Assembly: GCA_900543305.1 (NCBI GenBank)
Contig: UQQZ01000017.1
Location: 1-38,569 of the forward strand
Source: an uncultured Oscillospiraceae bacterium
GTDB taxonomy: Bacteria > Bacillota > Clostridia > Oscillospirales > Acutalibacteraceae
Direction: 5' to 3'
Length of the DNA: 38,569 bases
Part shown: positions 24,065 to 32,019 of the stretch, one piece after another
Layout: each line of letters opens with the position of its first letter
Numbering within the stretch: the stretch's first letter is position 1
Program-made: the position numbers and the translations under genes
The notes under the pieces: generated by a model
Told to the model about the DNA's origin: nothing
Database searches by the model: none
Seen by the model: the letters and a program-made list of their open reading frames with translations, nothing else

Positions 24065-25468
24065 TTGCAGAGGAAAGGTTCGGGAAGAGACGATAGAAAG
24101 ATCTACGAATTTCAGGATATCGTCTCAGACTCTTCCCGGGAGCCGGTATCTAGCTCCCAGGAACCATACGATCTCAGCGCTTGGGAGACGCGCAGTGTGG
24201 AACCCAGGGAAAGGCGCAGCTCCAGTGCGCAAGGGAGGCGCAAGACCAACACCGCAAAAAGGCGGGAACCGCCGCGAAGGCGTCGCCCTCCGGAGGAGGA
24301 GAGGCCTCGTCGAAAGACGGCACCACCTTCGCGGGAGCAGCGTTCCAGCCGGTCTGGATCTCGTTCCCGGCAGGAGGAGGCACCCAGACAACGGGGGAGG
24401 CCGCCCACCCGGGAGGAAAGAAGCTCTCGGAAGCGGCCACCCTCCCAAAAGAAGGAGCCACGCCAGCGGAAACCTTTGAGCAAGGCAGCCCGCCGGATTC
24501 TCTTTGGGTTCACCTTGATGGTGATGATCGTAATCACCGCAGCCCTGTGCGTGTTCCTGCTCTTTAAGATCCAAGTGATTGAAGTGACGGGGGATTCGGT
24601 GTATGAACCGTCCCAGGTATTGGATATCTGCGGATTTGAAGAAGGGGAAAATCTTGTCTTCCTCTCCACTAAGGGGAAGGAAGAGGAATTGGAAGAGAAG
24701 CTTCCTTATATTGAAGACGTGAAGATTCTTCGGAAATTTCCCACCACGCTGGAGATTCAGGTGACGGCAGCTACGGAGGCTGCTTGCGTGTCCAGCGGAG
24801 GCCAGTGGTTTGCCGTCAGCGATTCCGGAAAGATTCTGGAGCAAAAGTCCGCAGCGGATGAAGGGGTCATGGAAGTGACGGGATTGACCCTGCAAAATCC
24901 GGTGCCGGGCAAACCATTGCAGGCGCAGGACGAAACATACCAGAAAGCCTTCAATGATATTTTCGCCACGCTGGCAGAGCAGAAGATTGCCGGGGAATTT
25001 ACCAAACTGGATTTGACGGACTTGTACAACATCACCATGATGTATCAGGGCCGGATCGAGTTCCAGCTGGGCAGCACGGTAGAGTTGAGTTATAAGGTGG
25101 ACTACGGTTACCGGTTGGTGACCCAGGAGTTGGAAGACACGGATACAGGCACTTTAAACCTGAGCTTGGCAGGGGATGTGAAGCGTGCCTACTTTACACC
25201 TTCTGTTTCCGCGCCGGAAACCAGCTCTTCCACCAGTTCCGCAACCGATTCCGGGGACTCTTCACAGGACGCCACCGACGGCAGCGATACTTCCAGCGAC
25301 GATGGCACTGCCGGTGGAGATACGACCACCAGTGATGATGGAACCAGCCAGGACGGAACCGGCGGAGACGAGACATCCACCCAGGAAAATGGGGAATCCC
25401 AAGGAGATGGTTCTACGGGGGATGGCCGGGATTCCGGCATTCCGGATGGAATTTTTACGGGAGAATAG
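24065..25468 (+). CDS. ftsQ: FtsQ/DivIB-type division protein with long disordered ends
   Basis: Bitopic divisome protein that binds FtsL/DivIC. The start is probably TTG at 24065: a strong AAGGAGGG lies eight bases upstream of it but downstream of the in-frame ATG at 24044. The 467 residues comprise a very basic, Arg/Ser/Pro-rich cytoplasmic region of about 140 residues (for example REPPRRRRPPEEERPRRK), one membrane helix (about 145-167), a POTRA domain (FKIQVIEVTGDSVYEPSQV, then LPYIEDVKILRKFPTTLEI), the beta domain, and a C-terminal tail of about 75 residues made mostly of Ser, Thr, Asp and Gly. YDLSAWETR at about residues 35-43 matches YDLSQWEER of the FtsL in this cluster. The usual length is 250-300 residues; the excess is low-complexity sequence at both ends. 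Confidence 0.9.
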   Translation: MQRKGSGRDDRKIYEFQDIVSDSSREPVSSSQEPYDLSAWETRSVEPRERRSSSAQGRRKTNTAKRREPPRRRRPPEEERPRRKTAPPSREQRSSRSGSRSRQEEAPRQRGRPPTREERSSRKRPPSQKKEPRQRKPLSKAARRILFGFTLMVMIVITAALCVFLLFKIQVIEVTGDSVYEPSQVLDICGFEEGENLVFLSTKGKEEELEEKLPYIEDVKILRKFPTTLEIQVTAATEAACVSSGGQWFAVSDSGKILEQKSAADEGVMEVTGLTLQNPVPGKPLQAQDETYQKAFNDIFATLAEQKIAGEFTKLDLTDLYNITMMYQGRIEFQLGSTVELSYKVDYGYRLVTQELEDTDTGTLNLSLAGDVKRAYFTPSVSAPETSSSTSSATDSGDSSQDATDGSDTSSDDGTAGGDTTTSDDGTSQDGTGGDETSTQENGESQGDGSTGDGRDSGIPDGIFTGE

Positions 25469-25573
25469 CCGGAAGATTTTAGGCGGTTTTCCCATAAATT
25501 TCCTATTTTTCGTGGGAAGGGACAACGGGATCGGGAAAACTTTGATTTTACCCCGGTTTTTTCAAGAATTTCC

Positions 25574-25602
25574 TTGAAATTTTCCCAGAAAAGTGATAGA
25601 TT
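25574..25602 (+). promoter_or_regulatory. Promoter of ftsZ
   Basis: TTGAAA (25574-25579), 17-bp spacer, TAGATT (25597-25602) with TG two positions before, an extended -10. It gives ftsZ a leader of about 80 nt and expression independent of ftsQ. Confidence 0.7.
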
Positions 25603-25691
25603 ATACCATGTAGCAAATTAGAAACAATGTAATGCCATCGGCTTTACACACATAGATCCGTGAGGTCGTAGAAAGCCAAGGAGGAAATAAC

Positions 25692-26843
25692 ATGCCTTTT
25701 GAAGTTGACAACCTGCTCGATGAAACTCCTCAAACCATAAAAGTGATTGGCGTCGGCGGCGGCGGCGGAAACGCTGTCAACCGGATTGCCAGCGCGGGCG
25801 TACGCAGCGTGGAGCTGGTATGCATGAATACCGATAAACAGGCCCTGCAGCGTTCTCAGGCCTCGGTGAAGATCCAGATCGGCGAAAAGCTGACCCAGGG
25901 CCGTGGCGCGGGCTCCAAGCCGGAAATTGGCGAGAAGGCCGCAGAAGAGAGCCGTGAGGCCATTGCCAATACTCTGAAGGATGCCGACATGGTGTTCATC
26001 ACCGCCGGCATGGGTGGCGGTACCGGTACCGGTGCTGCTCCCAAGGTGGCCCAGATCGCTCGGGAACAGGGCGCTCTTACCGTGGGCATTGTCACCAAGC
26101 CCTTTGCCTTTGAGGGCCGCCGTCGTATGGAACAGGCCGAAAAGGGCATCGCTGCTCTCCGGGAGCAGGTGGATTCCCTGGTGGTCATCCCCAACGAGCG
26201 TTTGAAGCTGGTCAGCGAAGAGCGGATCACCCTGGCAAACGCCTTTATCGTGGCGGACGATGTGCTTCGTCAGGGCGTGCAGAGCATCTCCGATTTGATC
26301 CAGCTGCCCGGTATTGTCAACCTGGACTTCGAAGATGTGAAGTCCGTCATGCAGAACGCAGGGTATGCTCACATGGGCGTGGGCCACGCCAGCGGCAAGG
26401 ACAAGGCGGAGCAGGCAGCTATGGCAGCTATTTCCAGCCCTCTGCTGGAGACCAAGATTGCCGGTGCTCGCGGCGTGATCATCAACATCACCTCTTCTCC
26501 CGACATTGCTCTGGACGAGATCGACACCGCTTCTCAGATCGTCACCGAGCGGGCACACGAAGACGCCAACATCATTTGGGGCGCCACCTTCGACGAGAAT
26601 ATGGAAGACGAGATGTCCGTCACCGTGATTGCCACGGGTTTTGAGGGCATGGATGGGGAGAAGACCAAGAATCCCCTGGATGTAGACGTGGACCTGGATG
26701 ATCTGGGCACTGCGGATGCTCCCGTTTCCACCACCACTCGTACTGCTCCCCGCACTTCTACCAGAGAGCCTCGGGTAGATCCTGCGGTGATCGACGACGA
26801 TGATACCTTTACGGATATCATGTCCATCTTTAACCGGAAATAA
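25692..26843 (+). CDS. ftsZ: Cell division GTPase FtsZ
   Basis: Tubulin homologue that polymerises into the cytokinetic ring. The 383 residues show VIGVGGGGGNAVNRI, the tubulin signature GGGTGTG (108-114), FEGRRRMEQAEKG, the T7-loop region with NLDFEDVKSVM (synergy Asp) and a linker rich in Asp and Thr. The C-terminal peptide ends TFTDIMSIFNRK, differing from the usual IPxFLxxR-type FtsA/SepF/ZipA-binding tail. No ftsA is adjacent. Start by AAGGAGGAAATAAC upstream. A terminator follows at 26874-26912. Confidence 0.98.
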   Translation: MPFEVDNLLDETPQTIKVIGVGGGGGNAVNRIASAGVRSVELVCMNTDKQALQRSQASVKIQIGEKLTQGRGAGSKPEIGEKAAEESREAIANTLKDADMVFITAGMGGGTGTGAAPKVAQIAREQGALTVGIVTKPFAFEGRRRMEQAEKGIAALREQVDSLVVIPNERLKLVSEERITLANAFIVADDVLRQGVQSISDLIQLPGIVNLDFEDVKSVMQNAGYAHMGVGHASGKDKAEQAAMAAISSPLLETKIAGARGVIINITSSPDIALDEIDTASQIVTERAHEDANIIWGATFDENMEDEMSVTVIATGFEGMDGEKTKNPLDVDVDLDDLGTADAPVSTTTRTAPRTSTREPRVDPAVIDDDDTFTDIMSIFNRK

Positions 26844-26873
26844 GGGGAATGACCCTAGAAAACAGCACCCAGT

Positions 26874-26912
26874 AAAAAAAAGGGATCCGCGTTTATGCGG
26901 TTTCCCTTTTTT
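26874..26912. terminator. Terminator after ftsZ
   Basis: Oligo-A plus GGGA pairs with TCCC plus TTTTTT; inner stem CCGC/GCGG with loop GTTTAT. The A-run and T-run make it potentially bidirectional. Confidence 0.92.
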
Positions 26913-26948
26913 ATAATCCTAAAGGAAAAATAATAGGGAGGAATCACC

Positions 26949-27338
26949 ATGAGTCAATGGATTCAGGGCGTACATCACATTGCGCTGAAGCCCACAGCGG
27001 AGCAGTACAAGGAGACGGTTGCATTCTACACCGAGCTGCTTGGCATGGAAGTGAAGAGAAGCTGGGGGGACCCGGAGCGTCCCTGCCTGATGGTATCCTG
27101 CGGTGACAACAGCTGTTTGGAGATCTTGGGTGCAGATACCCCTGCTCCCAAGGGAGGCGCCCTGGATCATCTGGCCTTTGCTTGCAACCAGGTGGACGAG
27201 GTGATCGAGCGGGTACGGGCAGCCGGCTATGAAATCGCCGTGGAGCCCAAGGACATGGAGCTGGCAGGCGCTCCTATCCGGATTGCCTTCTGCTGGGGTC
27301 CCATGGGGGAATATCTGGAGTTTTTCTGGGAGAAATAA
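26949..27338 (+). CDS. VOC/glyoxalase-superfamily protein
   Basis: Single-domain VOC metalloprotein, 129 residues, with two beta-alpha-beta-beta-beta repeats. Probable metal ligands: His in GVHHIALKP, Glu in SCLEILGAD, His in LDHLAFACN and Glu in EYLEFFWEK, the HEHE pattern of glyoxalase I and relatives. The reaction cannot be fixed: lactoylglutathione lyase, methylmalonyl-CoA epimerase and dioxygenase-like members share this layout. GGGAGGAATCACC precedes the ATG. The stop is one base before the ATG of the next gene, so the two are translationally coupled. Confidence 0.88.
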   Translation: MSQWIQGVHHIALKPTAEQYKETVAFYTELLGMEVKRSWGDPERPCLMVSCGDNSCLEILGADTPAPKGGALDHLAFACNQVDEVIERVRAAGYEIAVEPKDMELAGAPIRIAFCWGPMGEYLEFFWEK

Positions 27339-27339
27339 G

Positions 27340-27870
27340 ATGGAAGAAGCGCTGCGCGTAGATACCAAAGACATGGCGGAAGTGGCCCCTACCTTGCGGG
27401 CGGGGCAGCGGATTCTGTTGTCGGGAGTTGCCTATACCTCTCGGGATGCGGCCCACAAGCGAATCACCGAGATGCTGGATCGTGGGGAGGAGCCTCCCTA
27501 TGACCTGAAGGGTGCCGCCATTTACTATGCAGGTCCCACTCCTGCGCCAGAGGGGCTGCCCATTGGATCTTGCGGGCCCACCACCAGCGGGCGGATGGAT
27601 CCCTATACCCCTCGCTTCCTGGATTTGGGCTTGAAGTGCATGATCGGCAAGGGCAAACGGAGTCCCCAGGTAGTGGAGGCAATCCGTCGTAACGGCGCCG
27701 TTTACCTATGCGCCATTGGCGGAGCGGGGGCGTTGGCGGCTCAATGTATTGAGGAGGCCCAGGTCATCGCCTTTGAGGATCTGGGTTGCGAATCTGTCAA
27801 GCGGTTAGTTCTGCGGGATTTTCCTCTGATTGTGGCCATTGACAGTACAGGAAAGAGTATCGTGCAATAA
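27340..27870 (+). CDS. Fe-S fumarate hydratase-type beta subunit (FumB/TtdB family)
   Basis: Class I Fe-S hydro-lyase C-terminal-domain protein, 176 residues. In two-subunit fumarases and tartrate dehydratases this beta subunit supplies part of the substrate site, while the alpha subunit holds the 4Fe-4S cluster. Motifs: LRAGQRILLSGVAYTSRDAAH, YYAGPTPAP, then the conserved SCGPTTSGRMDPYTPRFLD and MIGKGKRS, and GAVYLCAIGGAGAL near the end. Normally the alpha gene lies immediately upstream; here a VOC gene does. Either alpha is elsewhere in the genome, or the beta subunit is used differently. The Shine-Dalgarno GGGAG overlaps the end of the VOC gene. Confidence 0.9.
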   Translation: MEEALRVDTKDMAEVAPTLRAGQRILLSGVAYTSRDAAHKRITEMLDRGEEPPYDLKGAAIYYAGPTPAPEGLPIGSCGPTTSGRMDPYTPRFLDLGLKCMIGKGKRSPQVVEAIRRNGAVYLCAIGGAGALAAQCIEEAQVIAFEDLGCESVKRLVLRDFPLIVAIDSTGKSIVQ

Positions 27871-27871
27871 G

Positions 27872-27906
27872 CGGGCGCACCTTCCTCCTCCGGGCGGGTG
27901 CGTCCG
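27872..27906 (+). other. 10-bp hairpin after the fumarase-beta gene
   Basis: CGGGCGCACC (27872-27881) pairs with GGTGCGTCCG (27897-27906) with one G-U pair. No T-tract follows directly (seven T occur 25 bp later, at 27931-27937, against the next start codon). Its function is uncertain: a weak terminator or mRNA end-stabiliser. Confidence 0.5.
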
Positions 27907-27935
27907 GATGTTTGAGATAGAAGGGAAGTCTTTTT

Positions 27936-29120
27936 TTGTTCGATTCATTGATGCGACTATTGGTCCCCGGTTACGGGGAAAAAGACGAACCTAAAATCCG
28001 GGAGAAAAGCGGCCGGGTGGCTGGGGCAGTGGGGATTGTGACCAACTTCCTGCTGTTTGCCATTAAATTTGTGGCCGGTCTTCTTTCGGGCAGTGTGGCA
28101 GTCATGGCGGATGCTGTGAACAACTTGACAGATTCCGGTTCTTCCATTGTCATGCTGGTAGGGTTCAAGTTGGCGGGTAAGCCTGCGGATGAAGAGCATC
28201 CCTATGGTCACGCCCGCATCGAATATTTGTCCGGTGTGATCGTTTCCTTTATCGTGCTCTTTTTGGGGCTGGAATTGGGAATGACCTCTATCGAAAAGAT
28301 CATCACCCCGGAGCCTGCGGATTTCAGTGCATTGGCCTTGGGGATCCTGGTGGTTTCCATTTTGGTCAAGCTGTGGCAGTGTTTCTTCTACCGGAGCGTG
28401 GGGAAGAAGATCCACTCCGATACGGTGTTTGCCACGTCCAGTGACAGCAGAAACGACGTGATTGCCACTTCCGTGGTGCTGTTGGGAGCTCTGATCACCA
28501 AGCTGACCAGTTTGAATCTGGATGGTTTTTTGGGCCTGGCTGTTGCGGTGTTCATTGTGGTATCCGGCGTCAAGCTGATTATGGAGACGGGGAATCCTTT
28601 GCTGGGAGAAGCCCCTGACGAGGAATTGGTGAAAACCATCTACGAAAAGATCCTTTCCTACGAAGGCGTGTTCGGGATTCATGACCTGGCAGTCCACAAT
28701 TATGGAGAAGGAAAATGTTTTGCCTCGGTCCACTGTGAAGTTCCGGCTGAACGGGATATCATGCTCAGTCACGATATCATCGATAACATTGAGCGAGATT
28801 TCCAGCGGGATTTGCACATTCACCTGGTGATCCACCTGGACCCTGTGGTGACCGAGGACGAGAAGACCAATCGCCTGCGGACACAAGTACGGCAGCTGCT
28901 TCACAAAGTGTATCCTCAGGCTTCTCTCCACGATTTCCGGGTGGTGTGGGGAGTGACCCACTCCAACATCGTGTTTGATGTTGCCGTTCCCTTTTCCCTG
29001 AAGGAAAGCGACCAACAGATTAAAGATCGAATTGACCAAGCTGTCAAGACCTTGGATCCCAATTATAGAACTGTGCTCACCGTGGATCGGGAGAGCCACG
29101 TGAACGAATTGGAATCGTAA
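27936..29120 (+). CDS. Cation diffusion facilitator (CDF) metal transporter
   Basis: Proton-coupled efflux pump for divalent metal (Zn, Mn, Fe or Co), 394 residues. Membrane helices include VAGAVGIVTNFLLFAIKF; the metal site is formed by Asp residues in MADAVNNLTDS and by the His-Asp pair later in the fold, with HPYGHARIEYLSG and SRNDVIATSVVLLG as signatures. A cytoplasmic C-terminal domain of about 170 residues (GVFGIHDLAVHNYGEGK, then IHLVIHLDPV) is longer than in minimal CDFs. The start is TTG at 27936 with AAGGGAAG eight bases upstream, which keeps the family N-terminus; ATG 27951 is the alternative. A strong terminator follows. Confidence 0.92.
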   Translation: MFDSLMRLLVPGYGEKDEPKIREKSGRVAGAVGIVTNFLLFAIKFVAGLLSGSVAVMADAVNNLTDSGSSIVMLVGFKLAGKPADEEHPYGHARIEYLSGVIVSFIVLFLGLELGMTSIEKIITPEPADFSALALGILVVSILVKLWQCFFYRSVGKKIHSDTVFATSSDSRNDVIATSVVLLGALITKLTSLNLDGFLGLAVAVFIVVSGVKLIMETGNPLLGEAPDEELVKTIYEKILSYEGVFGIHDLAVHNYGEGKCFASVHCEVPAERDIMLSHDIIDNIERDFQRDLHIHLVIHLDPVVTEDEKTNRLRTQVRQLLHKVYPQASLHDFRVVWGVTHSNIVFDVAVPFSLKESDQQIKDRIDQAVKTLDPNYRTVLTVDRESHVNELES

Positions 29121-29130
29121 GGGTCAGCGT

Positions 29131-29174
29131 AAAAGAGAAAGGACCTTCCAAATGGAAGGTCCTTTCTCTTTTTT
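29131..29174. terminator. Bidirectional terminator between the CDF gene and the asnB operon
   Basis: A 19-bp perfect stem, AAAAGAGAAAGGACCTTCC (29131-29149) with its complement at 29154-29172, loop AAAT, then more T. It ends the CDF transcript and, on the minus strand, the four-gene asnB operon. Confidence 0.93.
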
Positions 29175-29216
29175 GGAATTTTGTGAAAATAAATACGTTC
29201 CTTCGCCCAGTACCCA

Positions 29217-29262
29217 GGGCAGTCAAGCCCCGGTACGCGCCGTGGGTCCAGCGTCACGCCAG
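29217..29262. repeat. 46-bp imperfect direct repeat, copy 1
   Basis: It matches copy 2 (29335-29380) at 40 of 46 positions, the first 23 being identical (GGGCAGTCAAGCCCCGGTAC onward). The offset is 118 bp. This copy lies in the non-coding DNA after asnB. Confidence 0.85.
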
Positions 29263-29334
29263 AAAAGCTGTTGACACTGCCCTACAAGGGAATCATCGCG
29301 AGCTTCGAGGATACCCTTTTTCGCTCAATGTCCG

Positions 29335-29380
29335 GGGCAGTCAAGCCCCGGTACGCGTCACGGGTCCGGCGTCACGCTGG
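29335..29380. repeat. 46-bp imperfect direct repeat, copy 2 (encodes the asnB tail)
   Basis: The same sequence as copy 1 with six substitutions. On the minus strand it encodes the last residues and stop codon of the downstream asnB (RDAGPVTRTGA), so the protein's C-terminus is repeat-derived. Confidence 0.85.
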
Positions 29381-31233
29381 TCACACTGGAAGAATTGGTC
29401 ATACCAGACGATGAAGGAATAGAAAGACCAGATCTTCTGCATGTTCTTGGCTTTGCCACTCTTGTGGTCGTCCAAAAGCTTCATGAGTTCCTCCGTTACA
29501 AAGAACTTCTCCGCGGTATCGCTTTGGAAGGCTTTTTTCACGATCCCGTAATATTTGTCCTGCTGGAGCCAATCGGAAAGGGGAACCGGGAAACCCAGCT
29601 TTTTCATTTTGGCAGTCCGCTCGGGAAGCTGTTTCAAAGCAGCGCTGCGCAGGGCACGTTTTGTGGTCTCCGAAACACAGTCCGCCCGGTAGCGACTGGG
29701 GATCCGGGTGGAAAGCTCCAGCATCTTCCGATCCAGGAAAGGTACCCGCAGTTCCAGAGAGTTGGCCATGCTCATGCGGTCAGCCTTCAAAAGAATGTCG
29801 TAGATCATCCAGGTGTGCATGTCCACATATTGGAGCTGGGTGGGTTCATCCAGATTGGAAACTTCATCAAAGTACCGTTTGCTGTATTCCTCGGGAAGTT
29901 TGGAGGTGATTTTCCGCTTCAAATATTTTTGGCGTTCCGCAGGGTTGGTAAACACATAGTTGGCCCGCATAAACCGCTGATAGGGTTCCATAGCTCCCCG
30001 CACAATAAAGTGTTTCCCTTTGAATTCCGGCATCCGCTTTGCCACGGCGCCGGCCATTTTCCGCACGGGACGGGGAACTTTACGGGTATAGTTGGCAAAG
30101 TGTCCCCCCTGCAGATACATGGGATAGCCACCGAACAGTTCGTCAGCACCTTCTCCCGACAGGACAACCTTCACATAGTTCCGGGCATTTTTGGCCAGGA
30201 AATACAGGGGAATTTCGGAAGGGTTGGGCAGGGGCTCGTCCAACATATACTGGATCAAGGGCATGGCCTCGAAAAACTCATCAGCGGACACCTTGTTGGA
30301 AATGTTGGGCACCCCAATGGTCTTGGAAAAGTCCTGGGCATAAGGCAGCTCGCTGTACTTTTCCTCTTCATAGCCCACAGAGAAGGTTTTCACCTTTTCG
30401 GTTCCCTTGGAAATTTCCCGAACCACATAGCTGGAATCTACACCGGAGGAAAGGAAGCAGCCCACTTCAACATCGGCGATCTGGTGCAAGGCCACACTTT
30501 CGGAAAACTCTTTCTGAATGGCCTCTTCCCAGTACTCCAGGGGCTTGTCTTCTTCGATTTTATATTGAATCCGATAATACCGTTCCACGGAGAGCTTGCC
30601 GTCCTTATAGGTGAAGCAATGGGCGCCAGGAAGCTTGTACACGTTCTTGAAGATGGTTTTTTCGTAGGGGATATATTCATAGGAAAGGTATTCAGGAATC
30701 CGTTCCTCGTCCAGCTCCTTGACGAAGCAGGGGTGGTCCAGGAAGCTTTTGATTTCCGAGCCAAAGAAGAACTGGTCCCCGTTTTTGTAGTAGTAGAAGG
30801 GCTTGATGCCAAAGATATCCCGGGCGCCGAAAAGCTGCTGCTTTTCCTTGTCCCAGATAACGAAGGCAAACATGCCCCGGAGTTTCTGGAGGATCTCTTT
30901 GCCATACTCTTCGTACCCGTGAAGGATGGTCTCGGAGTCGGTGCGGGTTTTAAAGACATGACCCTTTTGCAGCAGGTCTTCCCGCAAACTTTGGAAGTTG
31001 TAAATTTCCCCGTTGAACACCAGGACCTTGGAACCGTCCTCGTTGAGCAGGGGCTGACGTCCGCCTTCCAAGTCGATGATGGACAGCCGGCGAAATCCCA
31101 GGGACACGTTTTCATCCACATAATAATCCGCGTCGTCGGGACCCCGGTGGATGATCCGGTCTGCCATGGCCCGAATCACTGTCTCCGGGCTGGCCACTTC
31201 CGGCGTATTCTTAAAACCCACAAAACCGCACAT
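29341..31233 (-). CDS. asnB: Asparagine synthetase (glutamine-hydrolysing) / AsnH-like amidase, copy 1
   Basis: Two-domain amidotransferase of 630 residues. The N-terminal Ntn glutaminase starts with the catalytic Cys2 (MCGFVGF), and shows IIHRGPDDADYY, LVFNGEIYN and LRGMFAFVIWD. The synthetase domain has the PP-loop LSSGVDSSYV (near 261-270), VVLSGEGADELFGGYP and MSMANSLELRVPFLD. It makes Asn from Asp, ATP and Gln, or amidates a bound aspartate in related proteins. It is the last gene of the operon, 25 bp after the racemase gene. The start at 31233 has GGAAAGGAAG upstream. The final residues after FFQCDQ come from a repeat and do not align with copy 2. Confidence 0.93.
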   Translation of the reverse strand: MCGFVGFKNTPEVASPETVIRAMADRIIHRGPDDADYYVDENVSLGFRRLSIIDLEGGRQPLLNEDGSKVLVFNGEIYNFQSLREDLLQKGHVFKTRTDSETILHGYEEYGKEILQKLRGMFAFVIWDKEKQQLFGARDIFGIKPFYYYKNGDQFFFGSEIKSFLDHPCFVKELDEERIPEYLSYEYIPYEKTIFKNVYKLPGAHCFTYKDGKLSVERYYRIQYKIEEDKPLEYWEEAIQKEFSESVALHQIADVEVGCFLSSGVDSSYVVREISKGTEKVKTFSVGYEEEKYSELPYAQDFSKTIGVPNISNKVSADEFFEAMPLIQYMLDEPLPNPSEIPLYFLAKNARNYVKVVLSGEGADELFGGYPMYLQGGHFANYTRKVPRPVRKMAGAVAKRMPEFKGKHFIVRGAMEPYQRFMRANYVFTNPAERQKYLKRKITSKLPEEYSKRYFDEVSNLDEPTQLQYVDMHTWMIYDILLKADRMSMANSLELRVPFLDRKMLELSTRIPSRYRADCVSETTKRALRSAALKQLPERTAKMKKLGFPVPLSDWLQQDKYYGIVKKAFQSDTAEKFFVTEELMKLLDDHKSGKAKNMQKIWSFYSFIVWYDQFFQCDQRDAGPVTRTGA

Positions 31234-31258
31234 GGTTTGATCGCTTCCTTTCCAAAAC

Positions 31259-31990
31259 TTATGAGATGAGAGAGGCGTACTCCTTTTTGAGGGGAGCGCC
31301 GCAAGCCAGAACGCACCGTTTGGACAGTACTTCCAAGGCATCCAGGTATCCGGCTCCCTGGGGAGCCTGGCCCAAAAGCAGGTCTTTGTTGACCAGGGAC
31401 AATTCGGTGCATCCCAAAATCACGCTGTCGCAGCCGGCGGAAAAAAGCTCCTGGCTGACAATCCGGAACTTTTCCGGATCGGCGGGTTTTCCGGCTTTGA
31501 TGTCGTCATAAATCAGGGACATGACCAATTCCTGACTGGTTTGGGAAGGCAAGGCAAAAGACAAGCCTTCCTGTTCCAAAGCAGTCTGAAACAAGCCTGT
31601 TTTCGCAGTGCCGGTGGTGGCCAGAATGCCCGCCTTGTGTTCGCCCGCCTCCCGCAGTTCTCGAGCCGTTTCCGCCACCATGTGGACAAAGGGAACGGAC
31701 ACGGATCCCTGGAGTTCCCGGAAGAAGTAGTGGGAAGTCACACAGGGGGCGCACAGGACCCCGGCCCCCATTCCTTCCAGGGTTTGGGCCATGTGCTGGA
31801 GCACGGGGAGGGGAGAAGGTTTTCGGGGATCCAGAATATGGGCGGTACGGTCCGGCACTTGAGGATGGTTCCAGACCATCACATCCAGGTGTTCCTGGTC
31901 CGTTTTGGCATCGGTCATCTGGATGATCAGTTGGAGCAGATAGGCGGTGGCCATGGGGCCCATACCGCCCAGGATGCCCAGGGTTTTCAT
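31259..31990 (-). CDS. Aspartate/glutamate racemase family protein
   Basis: Cofactor-independent racemase of 243 residues, expected to interconvert L- and D-aspartate (or glutamate). It opens MKTLGILGGMGPMATAYLLQ, the family start. The two catalytic Cys are in APCVTSHYF (C83) and ILGCTELSL (C194), so both acid/base residues are present; the first motif reads CVTSH where CNTAH is more usual. It lies between the ATP-grasp ligase and an asnB, a setting that points to D-aspartate supply rather than to MurI. AAAGGAGGCGCCTGCC precedes the ATG. MurI-type glutamate racemases are a different branch. Confidence 0.9.
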   Translation of the reverse strand: MKTLGILGGMGPMATAYLLQLIIQMTDAKTDQEHLDVMVWNHPQVPDRTAHILDPRKPSPLPVLQHMAQTLEGMGAGVLCAPCVTSHYFFRELQGSVSVPFVHMVAETARELREAGEHKAGILATTGTAKTGLFQTALEQEGLSFALPSQTSQELVMSLIYDDIKAGKPADPEKFRIVSQELFSAGCDSVILGCTELSLVNKDLLLGQAPQGAGYLDALEVLSKRCVLACGAPLKKEYASLIS

Positions 31991-32019
31991 GGCAGGCGCC
32001 TCCTTTCCGGGCCGAGAAC

